The notes: a model not told the origin generated them from the letters alone. 64,000 nucleotides of DNA from Pandoraea sp. (GCF_004297875.1 NZ_SCSK01000024.1:1-64000); one strand, 5' to 3'. Positions 28,607-38,578 are shown, counted from the first letter of the stretch. Numbers and translations are program-made.

Positions 28607-29557
28607 ATGCAACGACCCCGCGAACAGATCGACGCCTATTTGCTGCGCGTACTGCAGATTCTGCTGACCGAACAGAGCGTGTCGCGCGCGGCGCTCAAGC
28701 TCGGCCAGTCGCAGCCGGCGATCAGCAATTCGCTGCGCCGCCTGCGCGAGATCACGGGCGACGCCATCCTGGTGCGTGGCAAAAGCGGGATGGTGGCAAC
28801 CGAACGCGGCCGCGAACTGCTGGCGTACGCGACCGATGCGCTGGCGGCGATCGACCGGATCACGCATCCCACCACGGAATTCTCGCCGCATAGCACGTCG
28901 CGCGTGTTTCAACTGGGCGCGCCCGATTACCTCGATGCCGTGTTCCTGCCCAAGATCGCCGAGGTGCTGCGCCGCGAGGCGCCGCAGGCCAAGCTGATCG
29001 TGCATCCGATCAATGCGGGTTTCGATTACGTTGGGGCGCTGGAGAACGGCACGCTCGACGTGGTGATCGGCAACTGGCTCGAGCCGCCGCCGCAATTGCA
29101 CATGTCGCGCCTGTTCGACGACGAGGTGGTTTGCATGCTGGGCAATCACCACCCGCTGGCCAACAAGGGCATATCGCTCAAGCATTACCTGGAACTGCCG
29201 CATCTGGCGCCGACGCCCTATGTGTCGGAGCGGCACAGTTTCATCGACGGTTGCCTGGCCGAGCGCGGCTTGCGCCGTCACATCCAGATGACCATGCCGT
29301 ATTTCGGACTGGTTCCTTATGTCTTGATGCGCACCGATCTGGTGTTTACCACCGGGCGTCAGTTTGCCCAGCATTACGCCCGCTATTTGCCGATCCGGGT
29401 GGTGGCTTCGCCGTTCGGCTTCCCGCCGATGCGCTTCTATCAGTTGTGGCATGAACGCACGCATGCCGCGCCCGAAATCACCTGGCTGCGGCGGCGCATC
29501 GCCGAGGTGGCAACCGAACTCGAGGAGAGCGTGCGGGTGCCGGGCCGCGCGGGCTGA
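28607..29557 (+). CDS. LysR-family regulator, probable xdh regulator
   Basis: 316 residues. The helix-turn-helix reads QSVSRAALKLGQSQPAISNSLRRLREITGDAILVRG, of the NodD/NahR/PcaQ-like branch in which the N terminus begins RVLQILLTEQ. The effector domain runs from about residue 95 (FQLGAPDYLDAVFLPKIAEVLR) to the end. It is divergent from xdhABC with 159 bases between the start codons, so it probably controls the xdh genes in response to a purine intermediate. That role is inferred from position only. Confidence 0.88.
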   Translation: MQRPREQIDAYLLRVLQILLTEQSVSRAALKLGQSQPAISNSLRRLREITGDAILVRGKSGMVATERGRELLAYATDALAAIDRITHPTTEFSPHSTSRVFQLGAPDYLDAVFLPKIAEVLRREAPQAKLIVHPINAGFDYVGALENGTLDVVIGNWLEPPPQLHMSRLFDDEVVCMLGNHHPLANKGISLKHYLELPHLAPTPYVSERHSFIDGCLAERGLRRHIQMTMPYFGLVPYVLMRTDLVFTTGRQFAQHYARYLPIRVVASPFGFPPMRFYQLWHERTHAAPEITWLRRRIAEVATELEESVRVPGRAG

Positions 29558-29584
29558 AGCGCGACCCAGCCGGGACTTGGCGAC

Positions 29585-30097
29585 TCAGCGGCTTTGCGAC
29601 GGGTGGCGCAGCGGACGATGCAGCAGCAGCGCCAGCAGGATCAGGACGAAGCCGATCAGTGACCATACCGGCAGCGACAGGCCCAGCAACGGCGGGTAGA
29701 CTGTCTGGCACAGGCCCTGGACCTTGAATACCGAGGGTAGCCACCGGGCGGTCGGCAGGCCGTCGACGAAGGCTTCCACCGCGTCGTAGCCGCAACTCAT
29801 CGACGGATGGGACTGCACCCAGATCAGGTAACCGGCGGCGCCAGCGCCACCCAGGGCCGCCAGCATCGATAGCCAGCGCGCCACGCCAATGCCCGCCGCA
29901 CTGCGCGAGGCGGCCGCGCCGAAGGCGAAGATCGCGATCAGCGCGTAAGCGTAACGCTGCAGAATGCACAGTGGGCAGGGATCTTCTCCGCGGCCGTATT
30001 GCAGGTAGAGAGCGCCGCCTAGCAGGGCCACACAAATCACGCCGAGCAGCAGGTAAAGGCGCCGCTCGTGCTGCAGTGTATCGTCGTAACGGGTCAT
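29585..30097 (-). CDS. dsbB: Disulfide bond formation protein DsbB
   Basis: 170 residues, four membrane helices. The first redox pair CPLC is at residues 41-44 and the second pair is Cys102 (SMSCGYD) and Cys130 (VQGLC), the standard DsbB layout that reoxidises periplasmic DsbA and passes electrons to ubiquinone. Arg48 after the first pair (CILQRY) matches the quinone-binding arginine. The start is one of two tandem ATGs (30097/30100). It is convergent with the LysR gene, 27 bases apart. No dsbA is adjacent. Confidence 0.93.
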   Translation of the reverse strand: MTRYDDTLQHERRLYLLLGVICVALLGGALYLQYGRGEDPCPLCILQRYAYALIAIFAFGAAASRSAAGIGVARWLSMLAALGGAGAAGYLIWVQSHPSMSCGYDAVEAFVDGLPTARWLPSVFKVQGLCQTVYPPLLGLSLPVWSLIGFVLILLALLLHRPLRHPSQSR

Positions 30098-30431
30098 CAT
30101 AAAAAACCGGATCGAAGGTGAAAACGCGATGCCGCGCATTGTACTCCGCGCGCTTCGGGTATCGGACATGCGGCCTGCGGGCAGGTTGCGCGGCAGGCCC
30201 TATATTTTTGTACTGCCAACGGCTGCTTGCGTGGCGCCGAGCCCCTCGCGTATATTCGGCAGTGCCGAGCCGCCTGGCGCCGACAGCGGTCGCGGCTTGC
30301 TCCCCGCAACACACGACGTCCCGCGCAATTCGGGTGAGCCCATTTGCATCCCGGCCCTGGCCGCCGCGGTGCCGGCGGCGCCAATTACGCGGTCTGGTTC
30401 TCGCAACGCCTTTTTCTGGACGGCTTATCGG
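30098..30431. other. Intergenic stretch between dsbB and the Kef-like gene
   Basis: 334 bases. The frame of the downstream gene stays open through most of it but encodes Pro/Ala/Arg-rich sequence without family resemblance. I see no tRNA, convincing small gene or clear operator. Promoters for the two divergent genes must lie here. Confidence 0.6.
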
Positions 30432-32192
30432 ATGCACCACGCGATCGATTTCATTCAGGATCTGGCCGTCATCATGCTGCTCGCCGGCATCGTCACGGTC
30501 ATTTTTCATCGTTTCAAGCAGCCAGTGGTGCTCGGCTATATTCTGGCCGGCGTGATCATCGGGCCCTACACGCCGCCGTTCGCGCTGATTCACGATGAAG
30601 CCACCATCAATACGCTGGCCGAGCTGGGCGTGGTGTTCCTGCTGTTTTCGCTGGGGCTGGAATTCAGCCTGCGCCGGCTGGCCAAGGTCGGCGTCACCGC
30701 GCTGGTGGCCGCGCTCACGGAAATCGTGCTGATGCTCTGGCTGGGCTTCGAGATCGGCCGCGGTTTTGGCTGGGACACGATGGATTCGCTGTTCCTGGGG
30801 GCGATGCTGGCGATTTCCTCGACCACCATCATCGTCAAGGCGCTCGATGAACTCGGCATGAAGCGCGAGCATTTCGCGCAGCTCATCTTCGGCGTGCTGA
30901 TCGTCGAGGACATTCTCGCCATCGCCATGATCGCGCTGCTCTCCGGCATCGCCACCAGCGGCTCGGTCAACGCCGTCGACGTCAGTCTTACGCTGGGCAA
31001 GTTGCTGCTGTTCATGGTGGTCTCGCTGGTCGTCGGCTTGCTGCTGGTGCCGCGACTGCTGGCTTACGTGGCGCGCTTCAAGAGCGACGAGATGTTGCTG
31101 GTAACGGTGCTCGGGCTGTGCTTCGGTTTCTGTTTACTGGTGGTTCAGTTGGACTACAGCATCGCGCTGGGCGCATTCCTGATCGGCGCGATCATGGCCG
31201 AGTCGCGCGAGCTGCACGTCATCGAGCGGCTGATCGCGCCGCTGCGCGACATGTTCAGCGCGATCTTCTTCGTTGCCATCGGGTTGCTGCTCGATCCGCG
31301 CGTGCTGCTCGACTACGCGGTGCCGATCGCGGTGATCACCGCGGCCGTGGTGTTGGGCAAAATCATTTCGTGCGGTCTGGGCGTGTTTGTCTCGGGGCAG
31401 GACGGCCGCACCTCGATGCGGGTAGGCATGGGCCTGGCGCAAATCGGCGAATTCTCGTTCATCATCGCCTCCCTCGGTCTCTCGCTGAAAGTCACCAGCG
31501 ATTTTCTCTACCCGATCGCCGTGACCGTGTCGGCCATCACCACGTTGCTGACCCCTTATCTGATCAAGGGAGCCGATCCGCTCTCGCGCTGGCTCGGGCA
31601 GGCCATGCCGCCTCGCGTGGCATATGTGTTTCGACAGTACACACTGTGGCTGCAAGGCCTTCGCCTGTCGGGCGAGCGAGCTGCGCTGGTCGGCATTTTC
31701 CGACGCGTGGTGCTCAATGTGGCGGTGAATCTGGCGCTGGTGGTGACGATTTTCCTGGTGGTGGCGTATTTCAGCCCGCGGCTGATCGCGCTGTTTTCCC
31801 CCTGGGTCACAGACGACGGGCTGCAGAGCACGCTGGTATGGGGCGTGGCGCTGCTGCTGGCATTGCCATTCCTGATTGCGGTGTACCGCAAGCTCAAGTC
31901 GATCAGCCTGCTGCTGGCCGAATTGAGCTTGCGGCCGGCGGTGACCGGACGCCACACCGCCCACATGCGGCGAGCCGTCGCCGAAATCATTCCGGCCGCC
32001 GCCATGGTCGGCGTGATGCTGCTGGTCGCCGCGCTTAGCGCCAGCATTCTGCCCAGCACCGAAATGCTGCTTCTGCTGGTGTGCGTGGCGCTGTTGCTGG
32101 CCATCCTGCTGCGCCGCTGGTTCATCCGCATTCACGCGAAACTGCAGATCGCGCTCAAGCACACGCTGGAGCAGGATGGCGAGCAGAACTAG
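30432..32192 (+). CDS. Kef-type CPA2 cation:proton antiporter
   Basis: 586 residues. The N-terminal sodium/hydrogen-exchanger domain (about 1-390) opens DLAVIMLLAGIVTVIFHRFKQPVVLGYILAGVIIGPY and has the CPA2 core FGVLIVEDILAIAMIALL with its conserved acidic pair. The C-terminal part (about 420-586) is hydrophobic, with at least four further membrane segments ending in LRRWFIRIHAKLQIALKHTLEQ. The Rossmann-type TrkA-N regulatory domain of KefB/KefC/YbaL is absent. It therefore probably exchanges K+ or Na+ for protons without glutathione gating. The ribosome site before the ATG is weak. It is convergent with the copZ-like gene. Confidence 0.85.
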   Translation: MHHAIDFIQDLAVIMLLAGIVTVIFHRFKQPVVLGYILAGVIIGPYTPPFALIHDEATINTLAELGVVFLLFSLGLEFSLRRLAKVGVTALVAALTEIVLMLWLGFEIGRGFGWDTMDSLFLGAMLAISSTTIIVKALDELGMKREHFAQLIFGVLIVEDILAIAMIALLSGIATSGSVNAVDVSLTLGKLLLFMVVSLVVGLLLVPRLLAYVARFKSDEMLLVTVLGLCFGFCLLVVQLDYSIALGAFLIGAIMAESRELHVIERLIAPLRDMFSAIFFVAIGLLLDPRVLLDYAVPIAVITAAVVLGKIISCGLGVFVSGQDGRTSMRVGMGLAQIGEFSFIIASLGLSLKVTSDFLYPIAVTVSAITTLLTPYLIKGADPLSRWLGQAMPPRVAYVFRQYTLWLQGLRLSGERAALVGIFRRVVLNVAVNLALVVTIFLVVAYFSPRLIALFSPWVTDDGLQSTLVWGVALLLALPFLIAVYRKLKSISLLLAELSLRPAVTGRHTAHMRRAVAEIIPAAAMVGVMLLVAALSASILPSTEMLLLLVCVALLLAILLRRWFIRIHAKLQIALKHTLEQDGEQN

Positions 32193-32222
32193 CTGCGCGA
32201 CAGGCGTTCGGGGCGGCGGGCC

Positions 32223-32429
32223 TCAGGCCGGGTTGTCACTCCTGGCGGGATAGCCGGCTTCGGTAATTGCCGCGGCAATGTCATCGGCGGTGCGCCGGCT
32301 CTCGACTCGCACCGAACCGGCGGCCAGATCGACATCGACCTTTGCATGGCTATCGAGTGCCTGTACCGCCTGCGTGACTGCCTTGACGCAGTGACTGCAG
32401 CTCATACCTTCGACCTGGAATTGCATCAT
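32223..32429 (-). CDS. copZ: Copper chaperone CopZ-like HMA protein
   Basis: 68 residues forming one heavy-metal-associated domain with the Cu(I) motif GMSCSHC (MxCxxC) near the N terminus. The start is one of two tandem ATGs (32429/32426) behind CAGGAG. It probably carries Cu(I) to the divergent CopA ATPase. Its promoter has MerR-type geometry (19-bp spacer), fitting control by the CueR encoded at 35900. Confidence 0.9.
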   Translation of the reverse strand: MMQFQVEGMSCSHCVKAVTQAVQALDSHAKVDVDLAAGSVRVESRRTADDIAAAITEAGYPARSDNPA

Positions 32430-32455
32430 GATGACTCCTGTTGATTGACTGTTGC

Positions 32456-32486
32456 ATGATAAACCTTCCCACCGTTGTAAGCCCAA
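32456..32486 (-). promoter_or_regulatory. MerR-type promoter of copZ
   Basis: Read leftward: TTGGGC (-35, 32486-32481), a 19-base spacer and TATCAT (-10, 32461-32456). The spacer ends in GGAAGGT, identical to the right half of the copA operator; its left half (GGCTTAC) is degenerate. Confidence 0.75.
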
Positions 32487-32520
32487 GGGAAAATAATCGA
32501 AAGCGCGGCGCGGACGGTGC

Positions 32521-32551
32521 TTGACCTTCCAATCGATGGAAGGTTTAACAT
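32521..32551 (+). promoter_or_regulatory. CueR operator/promoter of copA
   Basis: TTGACC (-35, 32521-32526), 19-base spacer, TAACAT (-10, 32546-32551). The spacer holds a perfect dyad ACCTTCC-N7-GGAAGGT (32524-32544), the CueR consensus. The long spacer is typical of promoters activated by MerR-family DNA distortion. Confidence 0.92.
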
Positions 32552-32581
32552 GGCAATGTGATTTTCAAAAGGAACTGTACC

Positions 32582-34999
32582 GTGAGTCAGACTTGGTCCG
32601 TGGGTATCGAGGGAATGACCTGCGCCTCCTGCGTTGGCCGTGTGGAAAAAGCACTTGGCAAAGTGCCTGGAGTGACGCAGGCGAGCGTCAACCTGGCCAC
32701 TGAAACGGCGCTCGTGCAGACCGACGGCGAGGCTGCGCCTGCCGCGCTGGTCGAGGCGATCGAGGCGGCGGTCGACAAGGCCGGCTACCAGGTCACCGAA
32801 ACGCATCTCGAGCTGGCGGTGTCGGGCATGACGTGCGCCTCTTGTGTCAATCGTATCGAAAAGGCTTTGCTGGCAGTGCCGGGCGTGCGCTCGGCCAGCG
32901 TGAATCTGGCGACTGAACGGGCCAGCGTGCAGGCGTTGCGTGGCATGGTTGATGCGCAACGCCTGATCGACGCCATCCGCAAGGCGGGGTATGAGGCCAG
33001 CGAGATCAGGGCTGAGCAGGGCGGCGCGCCTGACCAGGCCGCCCCAATATGGCGCGCCGCGTGGCCGGTGGGTGCCGCCGCGCTCCTCTCGGCGCCGTTG
33101 CTCGCGCCAATGCTGGCGGCGCCGTTCGGCGCGCACTGGATGCTGCCGTCGTGGCTGCAATGGCTGCTGGCGACTCCCGTGCAGTTCTGGCTGGGCGCGC
33201 GCTTTTATCGCGCCGGCTGGAAGGCCTTGCGTGCCGGCACGGGCAATATGGATCTGCTGGTGGCGCTGGGTACCTCGGCCGCTTACGGCTTGAGCCTGTA
33301 CGAATGGCTGCGGCCGCACGGCGGAGCGATGGCGCACCTGTATTTCGAGGCGTCCGCCGTGGTGATCACGCTGGTGTTGTTGGGCAAATGGCTCGAGGCG
33401 AATGCCAAGCGGCAGACAGTCGCGGCCATTCGCGCGCTGGCTGCGCTGCGCCCGGAGACCGCGCGACTACTGCGCGGCTCGGCACCGGCCGAGGAAGTGC
33501 CGGTCGGCGAGGTGCGGGTCGGCGACATGGTGCTGGTGCTTGCCGGCGAGCGGGTGCCGGTCGACGGCGTGATCCGGGAGGGGACCAGCCAGCTCGATGA
33601 GTCGCTGCTGACCGGCGAGAGCCTGCCGGTCGAAAAGCGCGAGGGGGCCCACGTGACGGGCGGCGCGATCAATGGCGCCGGCACGCTGCGCGTCGAAACC
33701 ACCGCGGTCGGGGCCGAGAGCACGCTCTCGCGCATGATCCGGCTGGTCGAGGACGCGCAGGCAGCCAAGGCGCCGATTCAACGGTTGGTCGATAAGGTCG
33801 CCGCAGTATTCGTGCCGGTGGTGCTGGGCATCGCCTTGTTGACCCTGCTGGTGAGCGGTTGGTTGGGCATCGGCCTGGAGGCGGCGGTGCTCAATGCGGT
33901 GGCCGTACTGGTGATCGCCTGCCCGTGCGCCCTGGGGCTGGCCACGCCGGCGGCGATCATGGCCGGCACCGGCGTGGCCGCGCGTCACGGTATCCTGATC
34001 AAGGATGCCGAGGCGCTGGAGACGGCGCACCGCGTCACCGTGGTGGTGTTCGACAAAACCGGCACGCTGACCGAAGGCAAGCCGCGCCTGACCGATCATC
34101 TCGCCGTACCGGGGATCGATGCCGCGCAATTGCTGCAGTGGGCCGCCGCAGTTCAGGCTGGCAGCTCGCACCCGCTGGCGCGCGCGGTGCTGGTGGCGGC
34201 GCAAGAGGCCGGGCTGGCGCTGCTGGCGGCCAGTGAGATGAGCGCGCTGCCGGGGCGCGGCGCCGCCGCGCGCGTAACGGGCGAAGACGGCACGCATGAG
34301 CTTCGGCTCGGCAATGAGCGCTTGCTCGATGAACTGTCACTGTCTCCCGGTGCGTTGGCGCAGCAGGCCGAACGGTTGGCGCAGGCCGGGCGCACCGTGT
34401 CGTGGCTGATGGAAGCCGACCCGCAGCCCCGCCTGCTCGGGCTGCTGGCGTTCGGCGATACGGTCAAGGTGAACGCCAAGGCTGCCATCGACCGCCTGCA
34501 CGCGCGCGGCATCCGCACCATGATGGTGACTGGCGACAACGCCGGCAGCGCCAGGGCGGTGGCCGACACCCTGGGCATCGATGAGATCAGGGCGCAGGTG
34601 CTGCCCGAGCACAAGGCCGAAGCGATCGCCGCGCTGCGACAGGGCGGCGACGTGGTGGCGATGGTGGGTGACGGCATCAATGACGCGCCGGCACTGGCGG
34701 CGGCCGACGTCGGCATCGCCATGTCGACCGGCACCGACGTCGCGATGCACGCCGCTGGCATCACGCTCATGCGCGGCGACCCCGCGCTGGTGGCCGATGC
34801 CATCGACGTTTCGCAGCGCACCTGGAGCAAGATTCGGCAAAATCTTTTCTGGGCCTTTGCCTACAATGTGGTGGGAATTCCGCTGGCGGCGCTCGGCTGG
34901 CTCAATCCGATGATTGCCGGCGCCGCCATGGCGGCCAGCAGCGTGAGCGTGGTCAGCAACGCGCTGCTGCTCAAGCGCTGGCGGCCGCGCGCGGCATGA
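32582..34999 (+). CDS. copA: Cu(I)-exporting P1B-type ATPase CopA
   Basis: 805 residues from a GTG start. Two N-terminal metal-binding domains carry GMTCASC (cysteines 14/17 and 85/88). Then come the actuator loop [10 protein letters not shown], the membrane metal site [12 protein letters not shown] (CPC), the phosphorylation site DKTGTLTEG and the hinge [10 protein letters not shown]. It pumps Cu(I) from cytoplasm to periplasm. The GTG at 32582 follows AAAGGA at 8 bases; the in-frame GTG at 32558 would lie on the promoter side of that site. A CueR-type operator lies 30 bases upstream. Confidence 0.95.
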   Translation: MSQTWSVGIEGMTCASCVGRVEKALGKVPGVTQASVNLATETALVQTDGEAAPAALVEAIEAAVDKAGYQVTETHLELAVSGMTCASCVNRIEKALLAVPGVRSASVNLATERASVQALRGMVDAQRLIDAIRKAGYEASEIRAEQGGAPDQAAPIWRAAWPVGAAALLSAPLLAPMLAAPFGAHWMLPSWLQWLLATPVQFWLGARFYRAGWKALRAGTGNMDLLVALGTSAAYGLSLYEWLRPHGGAMAHLYFEASAVVITLVLLGKWLEANAKRQTVAAIRALAALRPETARLLRGSAPAEEVPVGEVRVGDMVLVLAGERVPVDGVIREGTSQLDESLLTGESLPVEKREGAHVTGGAINGAGTLRVETTAVGAESTLSRMIRLVEDAQAAKAPIQRLVDKVAAVFVPVVLGIALLTLLVSGWLGIGLEAAVLNAVAVLVIACPCALGLATPAAIMAGTGVAARHGILIKDAEALETAHRVTVVVFDKTGTLTEGKPRLTDHLAVPGIDAAQLLQWAAAVQAGSSHPLARAVLVAAQEAGLALLAASEMSALPGRGAAARVTGEDGTHELRLGNERLLDELSLSPGALAQQAERLAQAGRTVSWLMEADPQPRLLGLLAFGDTVKVNAKAAIDRLHARGIRTMMVTGDNAGSARAVADTLGIDEIRAQVLPEHKAEAIAALRQGGDVVAMVGDGINDAPALAAADVGIAMSTGTDVAMHAAGITLMRGDPALVADAIDVSQRTWSKIRQNLFWAFAYNVVGIPLAALGWLNPMIAGAAMAASSVSVVSNALLLKRWRPRAA

Positions 35000-35137
35000 C
35001 GGCGCGGCCGACTGGGGGGATAATGGCCGTGCGGGCGAGATCGGCATATGCTTGAAAATCGCCCGCATGGCCCCAAGTGACTTGCATGTGCGACATGCCT
35101 GACCGCGGTCTCCATTCATCGCAGATCTTGGACGTCC

Positions 35138-35893
35138 ATGGCCACACCCAGCCCACTTCACATCACCAGCTACAACATCCACAAGGGCTTTTCGCAGTTC
35201 CATCGCCTGCGTATCCATGAATTGCGCGATCGGCTCGAGGGGCTCAATCCCGATCTGGTGTTCCTGCAGGAAGTGCATGGCTTGCATCTGCGCCACGCGG
35301 CTCGCCACCTGAACTGGCCGAGCGAGCCGCAGTACCAGTTCCTGGCCGGCGGCACCTGGCAGGAACATGCTTACGGGCGCAATGTCATCTACGAGCACGG
35401 CGATCACGGCAACGCGATTCTGAGCCGCTTTCCGATCCTGCGCTCGGCCAATCACGACATCACCACGCACAGTTTCGAGCGGCGCGGCATGCTGCATTGC
35501 GAAGTGGCCGTGCCCGGCTGGGCACAGCCGCTGCATTGCCTGTGCGTGCACCTGTCGCTGAGCGGCCGGGGGCGGCGACAACAATTTGGCATGCTATTCG
35601 ATCGTGTGATGCGCACCGTGCCGAAAGACGCGCCGCTTATCATCGCGGGCGACTTCAACGACTGGACCAACCAGGCCGACCATTTGCTGGCCGAGCGCCT
35701 GGGGCTGACCGAGGTGTTCGACAGTGCCGGGCGTCCGGCGCGAAGCTTTCCCAGCAGCTTGCCGCTGTTGCGGCTCGACCGCATTTACGCGCGTGGCCTG
35801 CATATCGAAACCGCGCAGGTGCTGCATGGGCGCCCCTGGTCGCGGATTTCCGACCACTCGCCGATCAGCGCCTACCTGAAGCCACTGAACTGA
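35138..35893 (+). CDS. Endonuclease/exonuclease/phosphatase family protein
   Basis: 251 residues of the EEP superfamily. Conserved blocks: SYNIHKGFS, VFLQEVHG (metal-binding Glu), HGNAILSRFPI, HLSLSGRGRRQQ, IIAGDFNDW (GDFN) and RISDHSPI (SDH). No signal peptide. Related proteins are phosphodiesterases acting on nucleic acids or phospholipids; the substrate is unknown. It sits between copA and cueR with only 6 bases to the cueR start, so it is likely cotranscribed with cueR. A link to copper is positional only. Confidence 0.87.
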   Translation: MATPSPLHITSYNIHKGFSQFHRLRIHELRDRLEGLNPDLVFLQEVHGLHLRHAARHLNWPSEPQYQFLAGGTWQEHAYGRNVIYEHGDHGNAILSRFPILRSANHDITTHSFERRGMLHCEVAVPGWAQPLHCLCVHLSLSGRGRRQQFGMLFDRVMRTVPKDAPLIIAGDFNDWTNQADHLLAERLGLTEVFDSAGRPARSFPSSLPLLRLDRIYARGLHIETAQVLHGRPWSRISDHSPISAYLKPLN

Positions 35894-35899
35894 TACGAC

Positions 35900-36325
35900 A
35901 TGAATATCGGACAAGCTGCCCAAGTCTCGGGCGTCAACGCCAAGATGATTCGCTATTACGAGAGTATCGGTCTGGTGCCCGAGAGCCGGCGCACCGAGTC
36001 CGGCTATCGAACCTATAGCGACACCGATCTGCACCTGCTGCGCTTCATTCGGCAAGCGCGCCGGCTGGGCTTCGGCATCGAGCAGATTCGCCAGTTGCTG
36101 GCGTTGTGGCAGGACCACGAGCGCGCCAGCGCCGACGTCAAGGCGCTGGCGCAGGCGCACATCGATGAGCTGAATCGGCGCATCGCCGAGCTCAGCGCGA
36201 TGCGCGATACGCTCACGCATCTCGCCGCGCACTGCCATGGCGACGCGCGTCCCGAATGTCCGATTCTCGACGGCCTGGGTTGTGACGAAGAAGGCGTCGA
36301 CCCGCCGCTCGAACGGCACCGTTAA
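35900..36325 (+). CDS. cueR: CueR-like MerR-family copper regulator
   Basis: 141 residues. The MerR helix-turn-helix is MNIGQAAQVSGVNAKMIRYYESIGLVPESRRTESGYRTYSDTDLHLLRFI, followed by the long dimerisation helix. The metal loop near the C terminus has CHGDARPECPILDGL, giving the two cysteines spaced as in CueR. It activates copA (and probably copZ) on Cu(I) binding. The matching dyad ACCTTCC-N7-GGAAGGT is at 32524. It is separated from its targets by the EEP gene. Confidence 0.93.
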   Translation: MNIGQAAQVSGVNAKMIRYYESIGLVPESRRTESGYRTYSDTDLHLLRFIRQARRLGFGIEQIRQLLALWQDHERASADVKALAQAHIDELNRRIAELSAMRDTLTHLAAHCHGDARPECPILDGLGCDEEGVDPPLERHR

Positions 36326-36918
36326 GGCCCGTCCGGCCTCGCCTGACCAGGCGCTGGAGCGGCCCCCGGCACAGCTTTCCGGCGGCATCAGGTAAACCAT
36401 GATTATCAGAGACTTCTGATAATCGACATCACTCGCGCAAGGCTTTCCGGCGATCCCAAGCTCATACAATGAAGTCGCATAAGAACGCGACCTAGTACAG
36501 GAAGATGCGATCGCCACGATGCGGTCGCCAGAGAGCGTGAGGAGATAAGTTTCGCCGCCTGTCTTATCGGATGGGCGAGCCTCGTGGATGTGCCGGCAGT
36601 TCGCGGCATGGCATATGGACGAGGCATGGCACGGACCGACACGGACGTGCTATTGCAGGCTGACCCCTCATCGCGCAGCGGGTGCTATCAGCCTCCGCCT
36701 TCCCGCACGGATCGCTTCGGCGCACGGTATTGGTTGCGGTTGCGGGGCGATCCCTTCAAAACGTTTCCGATGTAAGCAGCGCTCCTCGCGCGCGCCGGCA
36801 ATGACGGGCCAACAGACCCCACCGCCCTGGCGTCGCGACGCGCATCACACATGAGAGCATGCCTGACGACGGACATTTTTCTGATCCGTTTCAGTACGCT
36901 GATAAAGGAGCTTGAATC
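36326..36918. other. 593-base gap between cueR and the purine permease
   Basis: No reading frame here has convincing coding character. It contains the 10-bp dyad at 36401-36424, a smaller hairpin GATAAG/CTTATC near 36544-36565, and an A/G-rich ribosome site just before the permease. No purine riboswitch signature is visible. The length suggests a structured leader or regulated promoter, but nothing is identified. Confidence 0.5.
36401..36424. repeat. Perfect dyad GATTATCAGA-N4-TCTGATAATC
   Basis: Ten-base arms with spacer GACT, 76 bases after cueR. There is no T-run on either side, so it looks more like an operator than a terminator. The same decamer GATTATCAGA occurs once in the metR/metE intergenic region (11657-11666). 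Confidence 0.6.
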
Positions 36919-38304
36919 ATGATGGAACAAGACTACGCCCCCACCGTAGGGGTCGATGCGCCGGCACCGGCTCGAGAGGTGAGCAGACTGGACCGCCATT
37001 TCCAGATTACCGCGCGCGGTAGCTCGCTGCGCCAGGAAGTCGTGGCCGGGCTCACCACGTTCCTGGCGATGGTCTATTCCGTGTTCGTCGTGCCGGGCAT
37101 GTTCGGCAAGGCAGGTTTCGACACCAGCGCGGTGTTCGTCGCCGTTTGCCTGACAACGGCCTTCGGCTCGCTGTTGATGGGGGTCTGGGCCAACTTGCCG
37201 ATCGCCATTGGCTGCGCCATTTCGCTGACCGCTTTCACCGCCTTCGATCTGGTGCTGGGCAAGGGCGTGTCGCCTTCGGTCGCGTTGGGCGCGATCTTTC
37301 TGATGGGGCTGGTGTTTACCGCCATCTCCGTGACCGGCGTGCGTTCCTGGATATTGCGTAATCTGCCTGCGGGCGTCGCGCACGGCACGGGCGTGGGTAT
37401 CGGCCTGTTCCTGTTGCTGATCGCCTCCAACGATGTTGGTCTGGTGATCAAGAATCCGGGGCCCGGGCTGCCGGTCGCGCTGGGCCATCTGGCCAGCTTC
37501 CCCGCGCTGATGTCGATCGGCGGTCTGGCCGCCATCTTCGGGCTGGAGCGCCGGCGCGTGCCGGGCGGCATCCTGCTGGTCATCATCGCACTGTCGGCGC
37601 TGGGCCTGGCCTTCGATCCGAGCGTGAAGTTCACCGGCATGTTCGCGCTACCGTCGCTAAGCGCGCCGGGCCATCCGACGCTGATCGACTCGATGAGCGT
37701 CAGGGGCGCCTTGACCGCCGCCGTCATTCCCAGCGTGCTTGCGCTGGTGATGACCGCCGTGTTCGACGCCACCGGGACGATTCGCGCCGTGGCCGGACAA
37801 GCCGGGCAGCTCGACGAAAAAGGGCAAATCATCAATGGCGGCCGTGCGCTTACAGCCGACTCCGTCAGCTCGATCTTCTCGGCTTTCCTCGGCGGCGCGC
37901 CGGCGGCGGCTTATATCGAATCGGCGGCGGGCGTGGCCGCTGGCGGCAAGACCGGGCTTGGCCCGGCAGTGGTCGGCGTGCTGTTCCTGCTGCTGATATT
38001 CCTCTCGCCGCTGGCCGCGCTGGTGCCGGCTTATGCCACCGCGCCGGCGTTGATGTACGTGGGCCTGTTGATGCTCGGCAGTATCAGCAAGCTGCACATG
38101 GAAGATACCGTCGATGCGATGGCCGGTCTGGTGTGCGCGGTATTCATCGTGCTGACCTGCAATATCGTGACCGGCATCATGCTTGGCTTCTGCACGTTGG
38201 TGATCGGCCGCCTGGTGTCGGGTGAATACAGGAAGCTCAACATCGGCACCGTAGCCATCGCCGTAGTGCTGGCCACGTTTTATCTGGGCGGCTGGGCGAT
38301 CTGA
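36919..38304 (+). CDS. NCS2-family purine permease (AzgA/GhxP-like)
   Basis: 461 residues, about 12-14 membrane segments. The AzgA-branch pattern is clear: [39 protein letters not shown] at the start, [16 protein letters not shown] in the middle and [24 protein letters not shown] after it, which form the substrate site. These carriers import adenine, guanine or hypoxanthine with protons. The ATG follows AAAGGAG at eight bases. It probably feeds the deaminases and xanthine dehydrogenase encoded at 20.8-28.4 kb, although it is not in the same operon. Confidence 0.92.
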   Translation: MMEQDYAPTVGVDAPAPAREVSRLDRHFQITARGSSLRQEVVAGLTTFLAMVYSVFVVPGMFGKAGFDTSAVFVAVCLTTAFGSLLMGVWANLPIAIGCAISLTAFTAFDLVLGKGVSPSVALGAIFLMGLVFTAISVTGVRSWILRNLPAGVAHGTGVGIGLFLLLIASNDVGLVIKNPGPGLPVALGHLASFPALMSIGGLAAIFGLERRRVPGGILLVIIALSALGLAFDPSVKFTGMFALPSLSAPGHPTLIDSMSVRGALTAAVIPSVLALVMTAVFDATGTIRAVAGQAGQLDEKGQIINGGRALTADSVSSIFSAFLGGAPAAAYIESAAGVAAGGKTGLGPAVVGVLFLLLIFLSPLAALVPAYATAPALMYVGLLMLGSISKLHMEDTVDAMAGLVCAVFIVLTCNIVTGIMLGFCTLVIGRLVSGEYRKLNIGTVAIAVVLATFYLGGWAI

Positions 38305-38364
38305 GTGGCCTGATAGCGGCCGGTGCCATCGCAGGGACGCGATGGCAGGCAGCCACCGGTTGAA

Positions 38365-38408
38365 AACACCCCCTCGCCAGCCTGCGCCGGCGAGGGGGTG
38401 TTGCTTTT
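38365..38408 (+). terminator. Strong terminator after the NCS2 permease
   Basis: Fourteen-base perfect stem AACACCCCCTCGCC (38365-38378) / GGCGAGGGGGTGTT (38389-38402), then GCTTTT. Confidence 0.9.
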
Positions 38409-38548
38409 GGGCCACGCTTTTTGCTGTTCGAGGGCTTGCTCGAGAGAAAATTAATTTATTAAGCAGTTGATTTTTAAATGATTTCTTAAAAAATCATCGC
38501 GCCGAAGATGGAAGAAAAAAGGATAAGTCGCTTTTTTCGGAATTAGGG

Positions 38549-38578
38549 CTAACACCTATAGGGAAAACCCTATATAAT
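38549..38578 (+). promoter_or_regulatory. Promoter with embedded dyad upstream of the DUF3563 gene
   Basis: Consensus -10 TATAAT at 38573-38578, with CTAACA about 18 bases upstream as a weak -35. The spacer holds a perfect dyad TATAGGG-AAAA-CCCTATA (38557-38574) touching the -10. The surrounding 150 bases are strikingly AT-rich for this genome. Confidence 0.65.

Noticed and set aside
36326..36918. Purine riboswitch upstream of the NCS2 permease
   Set aside because: The conserved core of purine riboswitches is not recognisable; only simple dyads are present.
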